A stretch of 64,000 nt of DNA from an uncultured Clostridia bacterium (GTDB lineage Bacteria; Bacillota; Clostridia; Christensenellales; UBA1242), in assembly GCA_948442695.1 (NCBI GenBank), contig CAOJSF010000002.1, positions 1 to 64,000 of the forward strand, written 5' to 3'. Made by a program: the position numbers and the translations under genes. Of the stretch, positions 8,896 through 17,930 are shown piece after piece (position 1 is the stretch's first letter; each line of letters starts with the position of its first letter). Under the pieces are notes generated by a model. It saw only the letters and a program-made list of their open reading frames with translations. It ran no database searches and had not been told where the DNA came from.

Positions 8896-9663
8896 ATGTG
8901 GGAGTTTTCTCTAAACTTTAAGACTGAAAATTTTGAAATTGCTAAGCAGGTTCATAATACACTTTTAAATTATATATCAACTATTGACGGAGTTGTAACA
9001 TCGCATGAGGAGGATGGGACAATCTTTGTATTGCTTGCTGTCAAAGAAAAATTTAAAGAAAAATTGAAATTAATATTGACAAATACTATCTCAGAAATTA
9101 TTTGCACAAAATTCAAATCTGATTTTTTGAATAAATACCTTGTATTACCTGAACTTGACAAGGCTAGTATTTGTGCATTTAAAAAGGCATTATTAAATTT
9201 TGATAGGGAGACAGATAGGTTTATCATCAAGAAAAACTTAGTGCTTGAAAAGAATCTTTATGTTGAGTCTTTCTATTATTTTAGATTGAAATCACTTCAA
9301 ACAAAATGGGAAGAACTTGTAAGTCTTTCAAACGAAAACAAGGAATATCTTATTTCAAGAGAAAGTTTTATTGACCTCTTAAAATTTTTGGTTGATAATC
9401 TTGATATATGTGAAGAAGAGATCAGTGTTGTAAAAGAAAAGGGTGGCTATCGAATATACACTTATGACAACGAGAACTTGACAAACAATCTCATAAGTGA
9501 GGATGTCATGGTTTCTTCAGTCATTGACCTTTCACCACAAAAAATCAATCTTTACTTTAATGAAATGACAGGGGCAATAAGTCTTCTTGAACGCATATTT
9601 GAAGAAAGGATAATTATCAATGAATCAAGCAATCAAAATATAAAAACATTTGAGATAAATTAA
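8896..9663 (+). CDS. ytxC: Putative sporulation protein, YtxC family
   Basis: The 255-residue protein matches the YtxC pattern: a polar N-terminal domain, then ISRESFIDLLKFLVDNLD and a C-terminal segment SVIDLSPQKINLYF followed by ISLLERIFEERI. YtxC is a poorly understood sporulation-associated family often encoded beside thrS, and thrS lies just downstream here, past an ABC transporter gene. The ATG at 8896 is preceded by AAGGAG. I base the family call on residue pattern and gene context, not on a search. Confidence 0.65.
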   Translation: MWEFSLNFKTENFEIAKQVHNTLLNYISTIDGVVTSHEEDGTIFVLLAVKEKFKEKLKLILTNTISEIICTKFKSDFLNKYLVLPELDKASICAFKKALLNFDRETDRFIIKKNLVLEKNLYVESFYYFRLKSLQTKWEELVSLSNENKEYLISRESFIDLLKFLVDNLDICEEEISVVKEKGGYRIYTYDNENLTNNLISEDVMVSSVIDLSPQKINLYFNEMTGAISLLERIFEERIIINESSNQNIKTFEIN

Positions 9664-9668
9664 TATTT

Positions 9669-9698
9669 AGACACTGTCATTATGGCAGTGTCTTTTTT
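9669..9698 (+). terminator. Terminator after ytxC
   Basis: AGACACTGTCA pairs with TGGCAGTGTCT followed by a T-run, seven bases after the ytxC stop. Confidence 0.85.
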
Positions 9699-9802
9699 AG
9701 TTGATAGTAAATTTAAATATAACAAATGCTATGATTTGATTTAAAAAAGTAAAAATATTATATAAATTAAATACATATTTCAAAATAGTCAAATTTTTAA
9801 AG

Positions 9803-9831
9803 TTGACTTTTAAATATAATTGTATTATAAT
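9803..9831 (+). promoter_or_regulatory. Sigma-A promoter for the ABC transporter
   Basis: TTGACT at 9803-9808 and TATAAT at 9826-9831 have a 17-base spacer and precede the ABC transporter start by 33 bases. Confidence 0.65.
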
Positions 9832-9863
9832 AAGAAAACTAATAATGAGTTTAAGGGGATATC

Positions 9864-11594
9864 ATGCAAAGCGAAAAAAATCTCATAGCAGATGAGATAG
9901 AAATCAATAATGCAGACATAAAAAAAGAAATTAAAACAAAAAAAACTAAGAAAGGAATATTTCAAGCATTAAAAATTATATGGTTTTTTATGGGCAAAAA
10001 GGAAAAAATTACTTTTTGTTCTATTTTTGCTTTTTCAATTTTATCTGCGTTTTGTATGCTCTTTCAAAACATTATTCCTTCACTGGTTCTTGCACAACTT
10101 GTTGGAGAGAAGGTAAAATTTCTTTTTATTGATTTTACCGGTATATCAACAATTCCTCTTGTCTTTATATTATGTGGTTCTCAAATTGTGCTTTGGATAA
10201 TCGGAATGCTTGTTTATTATTTAGTTGATATTTTTGCAAGAAGGATGATTTGTGTGGTAAATTTAAAGGCTCAGGATATGCTTCTTTTGGAACGCAAGAA
10301 TCTTGACTATGGATGCACAAATGGTGAGGTGAATTACATTGTAAAAAATGCAACAGACTGCATCTATCAAATTTTAGAACCTTTCTGTTGGAGTGTTGCA
10401 ACATGGTGCATTGCTGTTGTTTTTATGAGCGTAACTTTATTTATAATTGATTATATGGTTGGAATATGCAATCTTGTTGTGATTATGCTTATATTGTTGG
10501 GCGTTTTTATAAGAATTAAAATACAAAATCCTATAGTTGAGAATATTGAATCTACAAATGCAAAGATAGGAAATCAATTTCTCACATCAATTCAGAATCT
10601 TCCTCTTATCACAATGTTAAAATCAAAAAATGAAGAAAAAAGACATTTGGGAATTTTAAACCGTATATTTTATAGGCATCATAAAACAAGGGCAAAAGTT
10701 GGTTTTTGGTACTGGATTGTAATATTGATATTTGAATTTATAGGACTGGCAAGTGCAGTTTCAATTTTTGTAGTAAGAAATGATACACAAACAATAGTCT
10801 CTTCTGTTACAATGATTTTTACTTTATCAACAAGTATTCAATCTTATATTGAAAGGTGGGGCTTCCAAATTTGTGATATCTTAAATGCTTCTATAAAACT
10901 TTGCAACCTTATGCAACTTAATGCTGATGAAAGCAAACTCAAACCACTGGGACTTGAATTTCATGAAGAACTTGATAGTGATAGTATTGAAAAAATTGAC
11001 ATAAAAAATCTTAATGTAAAAATAGGAAAATTTGAAGGAAACTACAACGCAACTTTCGAGAGTGGAAAAATTTATCAGTTGTCTGGGCGAAGTGGAAAGG
11101 GTAAGACAACTTTTATAAATGCTTTATGTGGATTGAGAGAAATAGAAGGGGGAGAAGTTGTAATCAATGATAAATTTCATCTGACCTCGCTTTTTGATTA
11201 TTCTCAAAAAATATCTTATATGTTTCAAGATTCAATACTTTTTGATAGAAGCGTAAAAGAAAATATTTGCTATCCAAATAGTGACTTCAACGAAGAAAAC
11301 AAAAGACTGATATCCTTGTTTAATATGGAAAAAATTGTTGAGCGAGAACAGACTGCAGGGAATACAAGTGACACTCTTTCTGGTGGAGAAAAGAAGAGAA
11401 TTGACTTTATAAGATCTATGTCAAAAGATGCAGACATTTATATATTTGATGAACCAACAAACGAACTTGATAAATCAAATGTTGAGAAAGTGATAAATGA
11501 GATAAAAAATCTCAAAGAGAAAAATAAAATTGCTATCATTATTTCTCATGATAAACGCATTTCTTCTATTGCAGATGAAATTATTGAGTTTTAA
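9864..11594 (+). CDS. ABC transporter, fused permease and ATP-binding protein
   Basis: This is a half-size exporter-type ABC protein of 576 residues. A polar, Lys-rich N-terminus is followed by a membrane domain (about residues 50-350) with five or six hydrophobic segments, and then a nucleotide-binding domain. Walker A reads SGRSGKGKTTF (about 408), the signature is LSGGEKKR (about 502), Walker B is IYIFDEPT (about 525) and the H-loop is IISHDKR. The Q-loop is MFQDS. Substrate cannot be told. It lies between ytxC and the thrS T-box with its own promoter, and no partner subunit is adjacent, so it is probably a homodimer. Confidence 0.9.
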   Translation: MQSEKNLIADEIEINNADIKKEIKTKKTKKGIFQALKIIWFFMGKKEKITFCSIFAFSILSAFCMLFQNIIPSLVLAQLVGEKVKFLFIDFTGISTIPLVFILCGSQIVLWIIGMLVYYLVDIFARRMICVVNLKAQDMLLLERKNLDYGCTNGEVNYIVKNATDCIYQILEPFCWSVATWCIAVVFMSVTLFIIDYMVGICNLVVIMLILLGVFIRIKIQNPIVENIESTNAKIGNQFLTSIQNLPLITMLKSKNEEKRHLGILNRIFYRHHKTRAKVGFWYWIVILIFEFIGLASAVSIFVVRNDTQTIVSSVTMIFTLSTSIQSYIERWGFQICDILNASIKLCNLMQLNADESKLKPLGLEFHEELDSDSIEKIDIKNLNVKIGKFEGNYNATFESGKIYQLSGRSGKGKTTFINALCGLREIEGGEVVINDKFHLTSLFDYSQKISYMFQDSILFDRSVKENICYPNSDFNEENKRLISLFNMEKIVEREQTAGNTSDTLSGGEKKRIDFIRSMSKDADIYIFDEPTNELDKSNVEKVINEIKNLKEKNKIAIIISHDKRISSIADEIIEF

Positions 11595-11626
11595 AAAAAA
11601 TATTTAAAATTAAATTTAATAAATTG

Positions 11627-11655
11627 TTGACAAAATTTTTTTTAGGACTTATAAT
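11627..11655 (+). promoter_or_regulatory. Sigma-A promoter of the thrS T-box leader
   Basis: A consensus TTGACA at 11627-11632 and TATAAT at 11650-11655 have an exact 17-base spacer. Transcription should start just before the T-box stem I. Confidence 0.85.
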
Positions 11656-11661
11656 AATTTC

Positions 11662-11909
11662 ATACTAGGAGCAATAGACAAGTAGAATTGTTTGATTTCG
11701 CACAGAGAAGGGTCGGTTGGTGAAAGACCTAAGATAAAACAAATTTGAAACCACTGTTGTGATGATAAGTGATAAATAAGTGGCATATTATTGAATCGCA
11801 AATTTTTAGACAAGATTTAAAAATGACAAGATAATAAAAATATGCAATTAAGGTGGAACCACGGTTTTGTTTTTAATCGTCCTTAAGTTTTTAAGGATGA
11901 TTTTTTTAT
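11662..11909 (+). ncRNA. T-box riboswitch (threonine) controlling thrS
   Basis: This leader senses uncharged tRNA-Thr. Stem I contains the AGAGAAGGGTCGGTTGGTGA region. On its 3' side the specifier loop has GAA-ACC-A, with the Thr codon ACC at 11750-11752. The T-box AAGGTGGAACCACGG is at 11850-11864. The intrinsic terminator is at 11876-11907, an 11-bp stem followed by a T-run. TTAAGG at 11848-11853 can instead pair with CCTTAA at 11881-11886, giving the alternative antiterminator. The TGGA bulge implies pairing with a UCCA acceptor end. Confidence 0.93.
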
Positions 11910-11929
11910 GAATGAAAAAACAACATAAG

Positions 11930-12024
11930 CGGAGTGAGTGTTTTTAGGAAAAAAGGAATATACGAACAAAGCAGGTGTTTTCTTTAGGGACGAGAGGAAT
12001 AAAACATATAGTGAGTGTTTGTTT
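11930..12024 (+). repeat. Dispersed intergenic repeat, copy 2, between T-box and thrS
   Basis: Degenerate tandem copies of the 41-base unit lie here: GAGTGTTTTTAGG at 11936, AGGTGTTTTCTTTAGGGACG near 11973-11992, and GAGTGTTTG at 12013. The intervening TACGAACAAAGC and GAGGAATAAAAC match other copies. They add about 200 bases to the untranslated leader between the T-box terminator and thrS. The rest, 12025-12110, is AT-rich with nothing else visible. Confidence 0.65.
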
Positions 12025-12121
12025 AAAATTCACAAAAAAATCTTAAGAATCTAATAAAATCATAAAAATATCATCAATTATCCTTAAAACTTATTAAAAA
12101 ATATAAAATTTGGAGGAAATT

Positions 12122-13891
12122 ATGGAAATTAAAAATCAAATTGACAACGAACTTGAAAAATTAAGACATTCTTTGGCTCATATTTTGGCAAAGGCCATTG
12201 TAAGCATTTATCCTGAGACAAAACTCACAATCGGCCCTGCAATAGAGGATGGCTTTTATTATGATATTGATTTACCACATTCTATATCAGCAGATGAATA
12301 TGAACAAATAGAAAAGAAGATGAAAGAAATCATAAATAAAGGGGAAAATTTCACTAAGAAAGTTGTTTCAAAAAAAGAAGCATTAAAACTTTTCGCAGAA
12401 AATCCTTTTAAATGCGAAATTATAAATGAACTTGATGACAGCGAAGAAATTTCTTTATATTACACAGGCGATGACTTTGTTGACCTATGTCGTGGGCCTC
12501 ATGTTGAAAGCACAAGACAACTTCAAAACATGGCATACAAAATTCATAGTGTAAATGGGGCATACTGGCGTGGAAATGAAAAAAACAAGATGCTTCAAAG
12601 AGTTTATTGTTATGCTTTCAAAACTAAAAAAGAACTCTCTGAATATGTTGCAATGCTTGAAGAGGCAAGAAAAAGAGACCATAACAAATTAGGTCGAGAA
12701 CTTGAACTTTTTACAACTGTCGATTATATAGGGCAGGGACTTCCTATTTTGCTTCCTAGAGGTGCAAAGGTTATTCAAATCTTACAAAGATTTGTTGAAG
12801 ATGAAGAGGCAAAAAGAGGCTGGCTTTTGACAAAAACTCCTTTTATGGCAAAGAGTGACTTATATAAAATCTCTGGGCACTGGGATCACTATAAAGATGG
12901 TATGTTTGTTCTCGGTGATGAAAATAAAGACAAAGAAGTTTTTGCTCTTCGTCCTATGACTTGTCCATTTCAATATCAAGCATATTTAAACAAGATGAGG
13001 TCTTATAAAGATTTACCACTTCGTTATGATGAAACATCAACTCTCTTTAGAAATGAAGCCAGTGGCGAAATGCATGGACTTATTCGTGTCCGTCAATTCA
13101 CAATCTCTGAAGGTCACCTCATGTGCACACCTGAGCAACTTGAAGAGGAATTTAAGGGCTGTCTTGAACTTGCAAACTTTATGCTTAAAACTTTGGGACT
13201 ATATGAAGATGCAACATACAGATTTTCTCAATGGGATGAAAACAATCGTGAAAAATATATAGGCACAAAAGAACAATGGGACGAAGCACAAAATGTAATG
13301 AAAAATATTCTTGATGACCTCAATGTAAACTATACAATAGGTATAGGTGAGGCTGCATTCTATGGTCCAAAACTTGATATTCAAATAAAAAATGTATTTG
13401 GAAAAGAGGATACTCTTATTACAATCCAAATTGACCAAATGCTTGCTGAAAAATTTGGAATGGAGTATGTTGATAGAGATGGCTCGACAAAAAATCCTTA
13501 TATAATTCATAGAACAAGCATAGGCTGTTATGAAAGAACACTTGCTTATCTTATTGAAAAATACGCCGGTGCCTTTCCTCTTTGGCTTGCTCCAGAACAA
13601 GTCAAGGTGCTTTCTCTTACTGAAAGAAATAATGATTATGCACATTCTATCAAAGAAGAACTTGAAAGAAAAGGACTTCGCGTTGAAGAAGACTTAAGAA
13701 ATGAGAAGATAGGTTATAAAATACGAGAGGCTATGTCAATGAAATTGCCTTATCTTATCATTGTGGGCGATGAAGAGGAAAAGACAAATACAATCTCAAT
13801 TCGTGGAAGAGGTTATGAAAATAAATCTGGGCTAAACTTGTCGGAATTTATCGATAGACTTCAAAATGAAATAAATACAAAAAAAATATAA
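12122..13891 (+). CDS. thrS: Threonine--tRNA ligase, lacking the TGS domain
   Basis: Class II synthetase charging tRNA-Thr. The ATG at 12122 follows a good GGAGG site, and a TTG at 12110 overlaps it. The protein has 589 residues and begins directly in the N2 editing-type domain (RHSLAHILAKAI), so the usual N-terminal TGS domain of about 60 residues is missing. The N2 domain keeps the DLCRGPH motif. The catalytic core has RPMTCPFQYQ with the zinc Cys, motif 2 FRNEASGEMHG and motif 3 RTSIGCYERTLAYLIEKY. The C-terminal anticodon domain begins near LAPEQVKVLS. Regulation is by the upstream threonine T-box. Confidence 0.96.
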   Translation: MEIKNQIDNELEKLRHSLAHILAKAIVSIYPETKLTIGPAIEDGFYYDIDLPHSISADEYEQIEKKMKEIINKGENFTKKVVSKKEALKLFAENPFKCEIINELDDSEEISLYYTGDDFVDLCRGPHVESTRQLQNMAYKIHSVNGAYWRGNEKNKMLQRVYCYAFKTKKELSEYVAMLEEARKRDHNKLGRELELFTTVDYIGQGLPILLPRGAKVIQILQRFVEDEEAKRGWLLTKTPFMAKSDLYKISGHWDHYKDGMFVLGDENKDKEVFALRPMTCPFQYQAYLNKMRSYKDLPLRYDETSTLFRNEASGEMHGLIRVRQFTISEGHLMCTPEQLEEEFKGCLELANFMLKTLGLYEDATYRFSQWDENNREKYIGTKEQWDEAQNVMKNILDDLNVNYTIGIGEAAFYGPKLDIQIKNVFGKEDTLITIQIDQMLAEKFGMEYVDRDGSTKNPYIIHRTSIGCYERTLAYLIEKYAGAFPLWLAPEQVKVLSLTERNNDYAHSIKEELERKGLRVEEDLRNEKIGYKIREAMSMKLPYLIIVGDEEEKTNTISIRGRGYENKSGLNLSEFIDRLQNEINTKKI

Positions 13892-13951
13892 ACATTTTTG
13901 TTTGGTAAAATTAATAAAATATGCTAAACTGAAATTGTTTAAGGAGGATAA

Positions 13952-14428
13952 ATGGACGTAACACAAATTATTTTAATAGTCTTTATTGTTTTATTATTGA
14001 TTGCATATCCTATCATGGTATTTTCAAAAAACAAAAAAGAAGGTCAGCGTATGCAAGAGCAAACAAACTCACTTAAAAGAGGGGATAAAGTCCTTACTAC
14101 AAGTGGAGTTTATGGCACAATCGTTGATTTGAAACTTGAAGAAGACAAAAAGATTGTCACTATCGAGACTGGCACAGATAAGAAAAAAGGATATATTTCA
14201 GTTGATGCATATGCTATATATCAAATTTTTAAAGATGAACCTGTTGAAGAGCCTAAATCAAATGACACTCAGTTGAACGTTGAAGAACAAATCAACCCAA
14301 CAAAAAAGGGCAAAACCATTTTCGGCAAGAAAAACAAAGACGGCAAAGAAAATGATGAACAAATTGTTGAGACTGAAGAATCTGAAAGTGTTGTTTTAAC
14401 AGAAAATGACGATACTGATAAGAATTAA
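13952..14428 (+). CDS. yajC: Preprotein translocase subunit YajC
   Basis: YajC associates with SecDF at the Sec translocon. A single N-terminal membrane helix (residues 4-22, IILIVFIVLLLIAYPIMVF) is followed by the conserved SLKRGDKVLTTSGVYGTIVDL segment in a beta domain. The protein is 158 residues because of a polar, acidic and Lys-rich tail of about 65 residues beyond the usual core. It has an AGGAGG ribosome site, and secD and secF lie downstream. Confidence 0.93.
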   Translation: MDVTQIILIVFIVLLLIAYPIMVFSKNKKEGQRMQEQTNSLKRGDKVLTTSGVYGTIVDLKLEEDKKIVTIETGTDKKKGYISVDAYAIYQIFKDEPVEEPKSNDTQLNVEEQINPTKKGKTIFGKKNKDGKENDEQIVETEESESVVLTENDDTDKN

Positions 14429-14453
14429 CAAACTTTTTCTTACAAAAAATGAT

Positions 14454-14486
14454 AAAAAGATAACCTAATAAATGGTTATCTTTTTT
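14454..14486 (+). terminator. Terminator after yajC
   Basis: AAAAAGATAACC pairs with GGTTATCTTTTTT around a short loop, separating yajC from the TIGR04086 gene. Confidence 0.85.
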
Positions 14487-14552
14487 GTTTTTCAATCATA
14501 TTTTACTTTAGAATATTACTTTTAAGTATATTTTTGTTAAAAGGAGTCAATT

Positions 14553-14981
14553 ATGAAACTGAAAGCAAAATCAAAAGCGGTGAAAAATACAAACGCTTCA
14601 GGCAGGTCAAACCTTATAGGGCTTATTACAAAAGGCACATTAATTGCACTTTGCATATCTCTGGTTCTTGTTTTAGTGTTTGCATTTCTTCTCAAATTTA
14701 CAAACATTCCTGACAGTATAATATTCCCTATTAATCAAGTCATAAAGGGAATAAGCATCTTTATAGGGGTATTTATAAGTTTGAAAAAATCAAAAGAATT
14801 AGGTCTTGTTAGTGGTCTACTCATAGGTCTTATTTACACGTTCCTTGCATTTTTGGTGTTTTCTATTTTAAGTAGAAATTTCTCATTTGATTTAACTTTG
14901 CTCACTGACACTGTCTTTGGGGCGATAATCGGTGCTATATGCGGAATAATTTGTGTAAATATTAAAAAAAGTGCTAATTAA
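14553..14981 (+). CDS. TIGR04086-type membrane protein
   Basis: This 142-residue protein has a Lys-rich N-terminus and four predicted membrane helices (about residues 27-49, 55-71, 77-99 and 108-138). The small Gly-rich turns, such as GLITKGTLIALCISL and AIIGAICGIICVN, fit the TIGR04086 membrane family, which often sits beside yajC in Clostridia. The function is unknown. An AAAAGGAG site precedes the ATG. Assignment rests on topology and position next to yajC. Confidence 0.65.
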   Translation: MKLKAKSKAVKNTNASGRSNLIGLITKGTLIALCISLVLVLVFAFLLKFTNIPDSIIFPINQVIKGISIFIGVFISLKKSKELGLVSGLLIGLIYTFLAFLVFSILSRNFSFDLTLLTDTVFGAIIGAICGIICVNIKKSAN

Positions 14982-14993
14982 ACATAATTTTAT

Positions 14994-15022
14994 TTGACAA
15001 TTCGCTTTTAATTCTCTATAAT
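14994..15022 (+). promoter_or_regulatory. Sigma-A promoter for secD-secF
   Basis: TTGACA at 14994-14999 and TATAAT at 15017-15022 are separated by 17 bases, upstream of secD. Confidence 0.75.
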
Positions 15023-15106
15023 ATTTTAGAAATATAAAAATCGAAATGGTTTTTAAGCGTTAAAAATTTTTGCTTTCAATTATTATTCGAATTAAAAGGG
15101 AATTAA

Positions 15107-16624
15107 ATGTTGAAAAAAAATGCTATCGTAAAATTTATTTTTCTTACTATACTTGCTGTTTTGGGCATACTCTTATGTGTATGTCCTTTTGGCGTTCCAT
15201 ACACATCAAATCATTATAATGGTTTTATTCATGCCATCAATAAAGGTGTTGACCTAGATGGTGGTGTTTCTGCAATTTATAATTGCACTTTGCCAGATGA
15301 AAGTGATGGAAATTTGACAGACGCCATAGACAACTCTTTAATAAAAATTAAAAATATGTTTGCTCAAGAAAAGTTTTCTGAACTTTATGTTGAAAGACAG
15401 GGTGGAAACAAAGTTTATATTCTTGCTTCTTCTGATGCTTTTGAGATGAATAAGGCTTTTTCTTATATGGAAGATGGGAAAAAACTTTCTTTCACTTCAG
15501 CACAAGTTTCTGAAAATTTGACAAATCCTGATGTTTATGTTGATTCATCTGATATCAAATCAGTAAAAGCCGATTATGACTATAATGCAGGTTCTTATGG
15601 TGTAAGAGTTGAATTTGCCAAAGAGAGCAGGGAAAAACTTAAAAATTTAAAGAAAATTGCAAGTTCAACTTCAAGTAAAACTGTTTATGTATATTTGGGT
15701 GAATTAAATTCAAGCAATCTTTTTGCAGAAGTGAATTCAAGCAGTATTGATGTAAAGGAAAATAAATTATTTTTATCTGCTTCATCAAACAGTTCTTACA
15801 AGACAGGGACAGCAGAAGATGTGAGAAAAATTGCATATTCAATCACTGGCGGAATGATTGATGTAGAACTTAACCTTATAGAGGTGAGTCGCATAAGTCC
15901 TGTTTTTGGCAAAAACACTCAACTTTATTTAGGAATATGCCTTTTAATAGTTGTCGCTTTGGCATTTATATTGCTTTGTGTAAGATATAAAGAACTGGGA
16001 CTTGTTGGCAGTTTGGCTCTTGTATTCTATCTTGTTTTATTTGCTTTCTTTATGCAATCAATTCCATTTATAACTTTGACTTTGTCAGGAGTAATCGGAT
16101 CAATTCTTTCTTTCCTTGTTGCAACTTTTATGATTATGCACATTTATGAAAAGATGAAAGAAGATTACAAATTAGGCAAGAAAATTCATCTTTCTTTCAA
16201 AGGTGGTTTCAAAAAATCACTTTGGACAATTTTAGATTTAAATGCAGTGTTGATTCTTGCATCAATATTTATTTGGGTAATAGCGCCTGTATCAATGAAA
16301 TGCTTTGCAATCACAACTATTTTAGGTTCTCTTCTTTCTATATTTATTTCGCTTGCTCTTCTTAGATGGTTTGTAAGTATCTATCTTTCAATAAATAGTT
16401 CAAAACCAAAAAGAATAGGTTTTTATAGAGATAAAAATATTGTAGAAATCAAAGATGAAAATGTTCAAATAGTGGGAGAGGCAAAAGAGGAAAGTCAAGA
16501 GACAACTATTGTAGAAAATTTGAATAATGATGTTATTGCAACAGAAAATTCACAATCATCAGAAGAAAATGTCTTAAATAGTGATGAAAACTTACCTAAA
16601 ATAGAGGAGGTAAGCAATGATTAA
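15107..16624 (+). CDS. secD: Protein translocase subunit SecD
   Basis: SecD is an RND-family subunit that with SecF uses the proton gradient to aid late steps of Sec export. An N-terminal helix is followed by the signature KGVDLDGGVSAIY. A periplasmic-type domain of about 230 residues follows, and then five hydrophobic helices from about residue 270. The C-terminal 80 residues are acidic and Glu/Asn-rich and probably cytoplasmic. It is 505 residues long and overlaps secF by 8 bases, which implies translational coupling. SecD and SecF are separate here, unlike the fused Bacillus protein. Confidence 0.93.
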   Translation: MLKKNAIVKFIFLTILAVLGILLCVCPFGVPYTSNHYNGFIHAINKGVDLDGGVSAIYNCTLPDESDGNLTDAIDNSLIKIKNMFAQEKFSELYVERQGGNKVYILASSDAFEMNKAFSYMEDGKKLSFTSAQVSENLTNPDVYVDSSDIKSVKADYDYNAGSYGVRVEFAKESREKLKNLKKIASSTSSKTVYVYLGELNSSNLFAEVNSSSIDVKENKLFLSASSNSSYKTGTAEDVRKIAYSITGGMIDVELNLIEVSRISPVFGKNTQLYLGICLLIVVALAFILLCVRYKELGLVGSLALVFYLVLFAFFMQSIPFITLTLSGVIGSILSFLVATFMIMHIYEKMKEDYKLGKKIHLSFKGGFKKSLWTILDLNAVLILASIFIWVIAPVSMKCFAITTILGSLLSIFISLALLRWFVSIYLSINSSKPKRIGFYRDKNIVEIKDENVQIVGEAKEESQETTIVENLNNDVIATENSQSSEENVLNSDENLPKIEEVSND

Positions 16625-17666
16625 AAAAAGTAAAATGCCTTTTGACCAAAAATTAGAAGGTAAAGTAATAAATTCAAAAATGAAAATAAGCAAAAATTTT
16701 GTTTATTATATAATTGCACCTTTGATTGCTCTTATTCTCGGAATAATTTTAATTTGCACAGTTGGATTTAATCTCGGGACAGATTTTACTGGTGGAAGTA
16801 CAGTTAAAATCTATGTGAATAATGAAAGCGTTTTAGAAGCAACTGATTATAATTTAAATGATAAAGAAGATTATACTGAAGTTTATAATAAGGTAAAAAC
16901 CATATTAAATAAAAATGGTTTAAAAATAGTATCTTATCGCACTTCAACAATGGATATTTCTGATTATAAAATTATTAATGGTCAGGCTGTAGAAATTATA
17001 TTTGAAAATAAGGCTACTGGAGATAAAATTCAGTCTGAAAATGACAGCATTAGAAATCAACTTTTGACAGAATTTGGTTATACAGAATACTCAAATGCCA
17101 TATCATCAGTCGACAAAAGAGTGTGGCATAAAGCATTTAATTATTCAGTTGAAATTTTGGCAGGAATTGCAGTCAGTCTTGCACTTGTAATTATCTATAT
17201 GTTGATAAGAAAATATCGTGGTCTCACATTTATGATGATTATGCAAGTTGCTTTAGATTTATTGCTTCTTATGAGCATGATTCTTATCTGCAGACCTGTT
17301 GTAAATTTGACTATAGGTATCGCATTTATACTTTCGTTTGTAATTTCAATTATAAACTGCTTTATATTCTTAGATAAAATTAAATCAGGAAATAAAACTG
17401 GTAAATTTGACAATTTAAGCAATAATGAAATTGCGGACATCTCGATAAAGGAAATGTTTGTCAAGAAGAGTATGATTTATATCGCGCTTGCATTAATTTC
17501 TGTTTTATTTATTGCAGTATCAGTTCCGGCAGTAAGAGAAATTGCTATTTCAATCTTACTTGTGCTTATTGTCACTTTCTATACTTCAAATTTTGTTATG
17601 CCTGCAATTTGGTCGACATTATATCGAACAAAAAAGAAATCTATAAAAGACAAAAAAAATGCATAA
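16617..17666 (+). CDS. secF: Protein translocase subunit SecF
   Basis: Partner of SecD in the export machinery. The first membrane helix is followed by the family signature FNLGTDFTGGSTVKIYV, with a soluble loop to about residue 180 and then five helices. The C-terminus is Lys-rich. The 349 residues are of usual length. The ribosome site (GGAGG) lies inside the secD end, and the reading frames overlap. A terminator follows at once. Confidence 0.93.
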   Translation: MIKKSKMPFDQKLEGKVINSKMKISKNFVYYIIAPLIALILGIILICTVGFNLGTDFTGGSTVKIYVNNESVLEATDYNLNDKEDYTEVYNKVKTILNKNGLKIVSYRTSTMDISDYKIINGQAVEIIFENKATGDKIQSENDSIRNQLLTEFGYTEYSNAISSVDKRVWHKAFNYSVEILAGIAVSLALVIIYMLIRKYRGLTFMMIMQVALDLLLLMSMILICRPVVNLTIGIAFILSFVISIINCFIFLDKIKSGNKTGKFDNLSNNEIADISIKEMFVKKSMIYIALALISVLFIAVSVPAVREIAISILLVLIVTFYTSNFVMPAIWSTLYRTKKKSIKDKKNA

Positions 17667-17678
17667 TTAAAATTAACA

Positions 17679-17709
17679 AAAACCATATTTTAAACAATAT
17701 GGTTTTTTT
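17679..17709 (+). terminator. Terminator after secDF
   Basis: AAAACCATATT pairs with AATATGGTTTTTTT around a short A/T loop, closing the secD-secF operon. Confidence 0.85.
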
Positions 17710-17710
17710 A

Positions 17711-17790
17711 ATACTCTTAGAATAACAGAATAGAAATGGTTGTTTTTTTAGACACTCAAGAATAACTCGAATGAAGTGAGTGTTTTCTTT
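17711..17790 (+). repeat. Dispersed intergenic repeat, copy 3
   Basis: About two degenerate units lie directly behind the secF terminator. The clearest match is ACACTCAAGAATAACTCGA, then ATGAAGT and GAGTGTTTTCTT at 17778-17789. An earlier, weaker unit contains CTTAGAATAACAGAATAG. The remaining bases to 17930 are plain AT-rich sequence. Confidence 0.65.
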
Positions 17791-17930
17791 TTCTTCAATT
17801 TTGTATCGAACAAAATATTACACTATAAAACTTTTTTTACATTGTCATTAATTCAAAAAATCATGCCTAATAAAAAATATTGATAACTATTAAAATATCA
17901 TTTATTCTAAATTTAATAAAAGAGGTAAAT

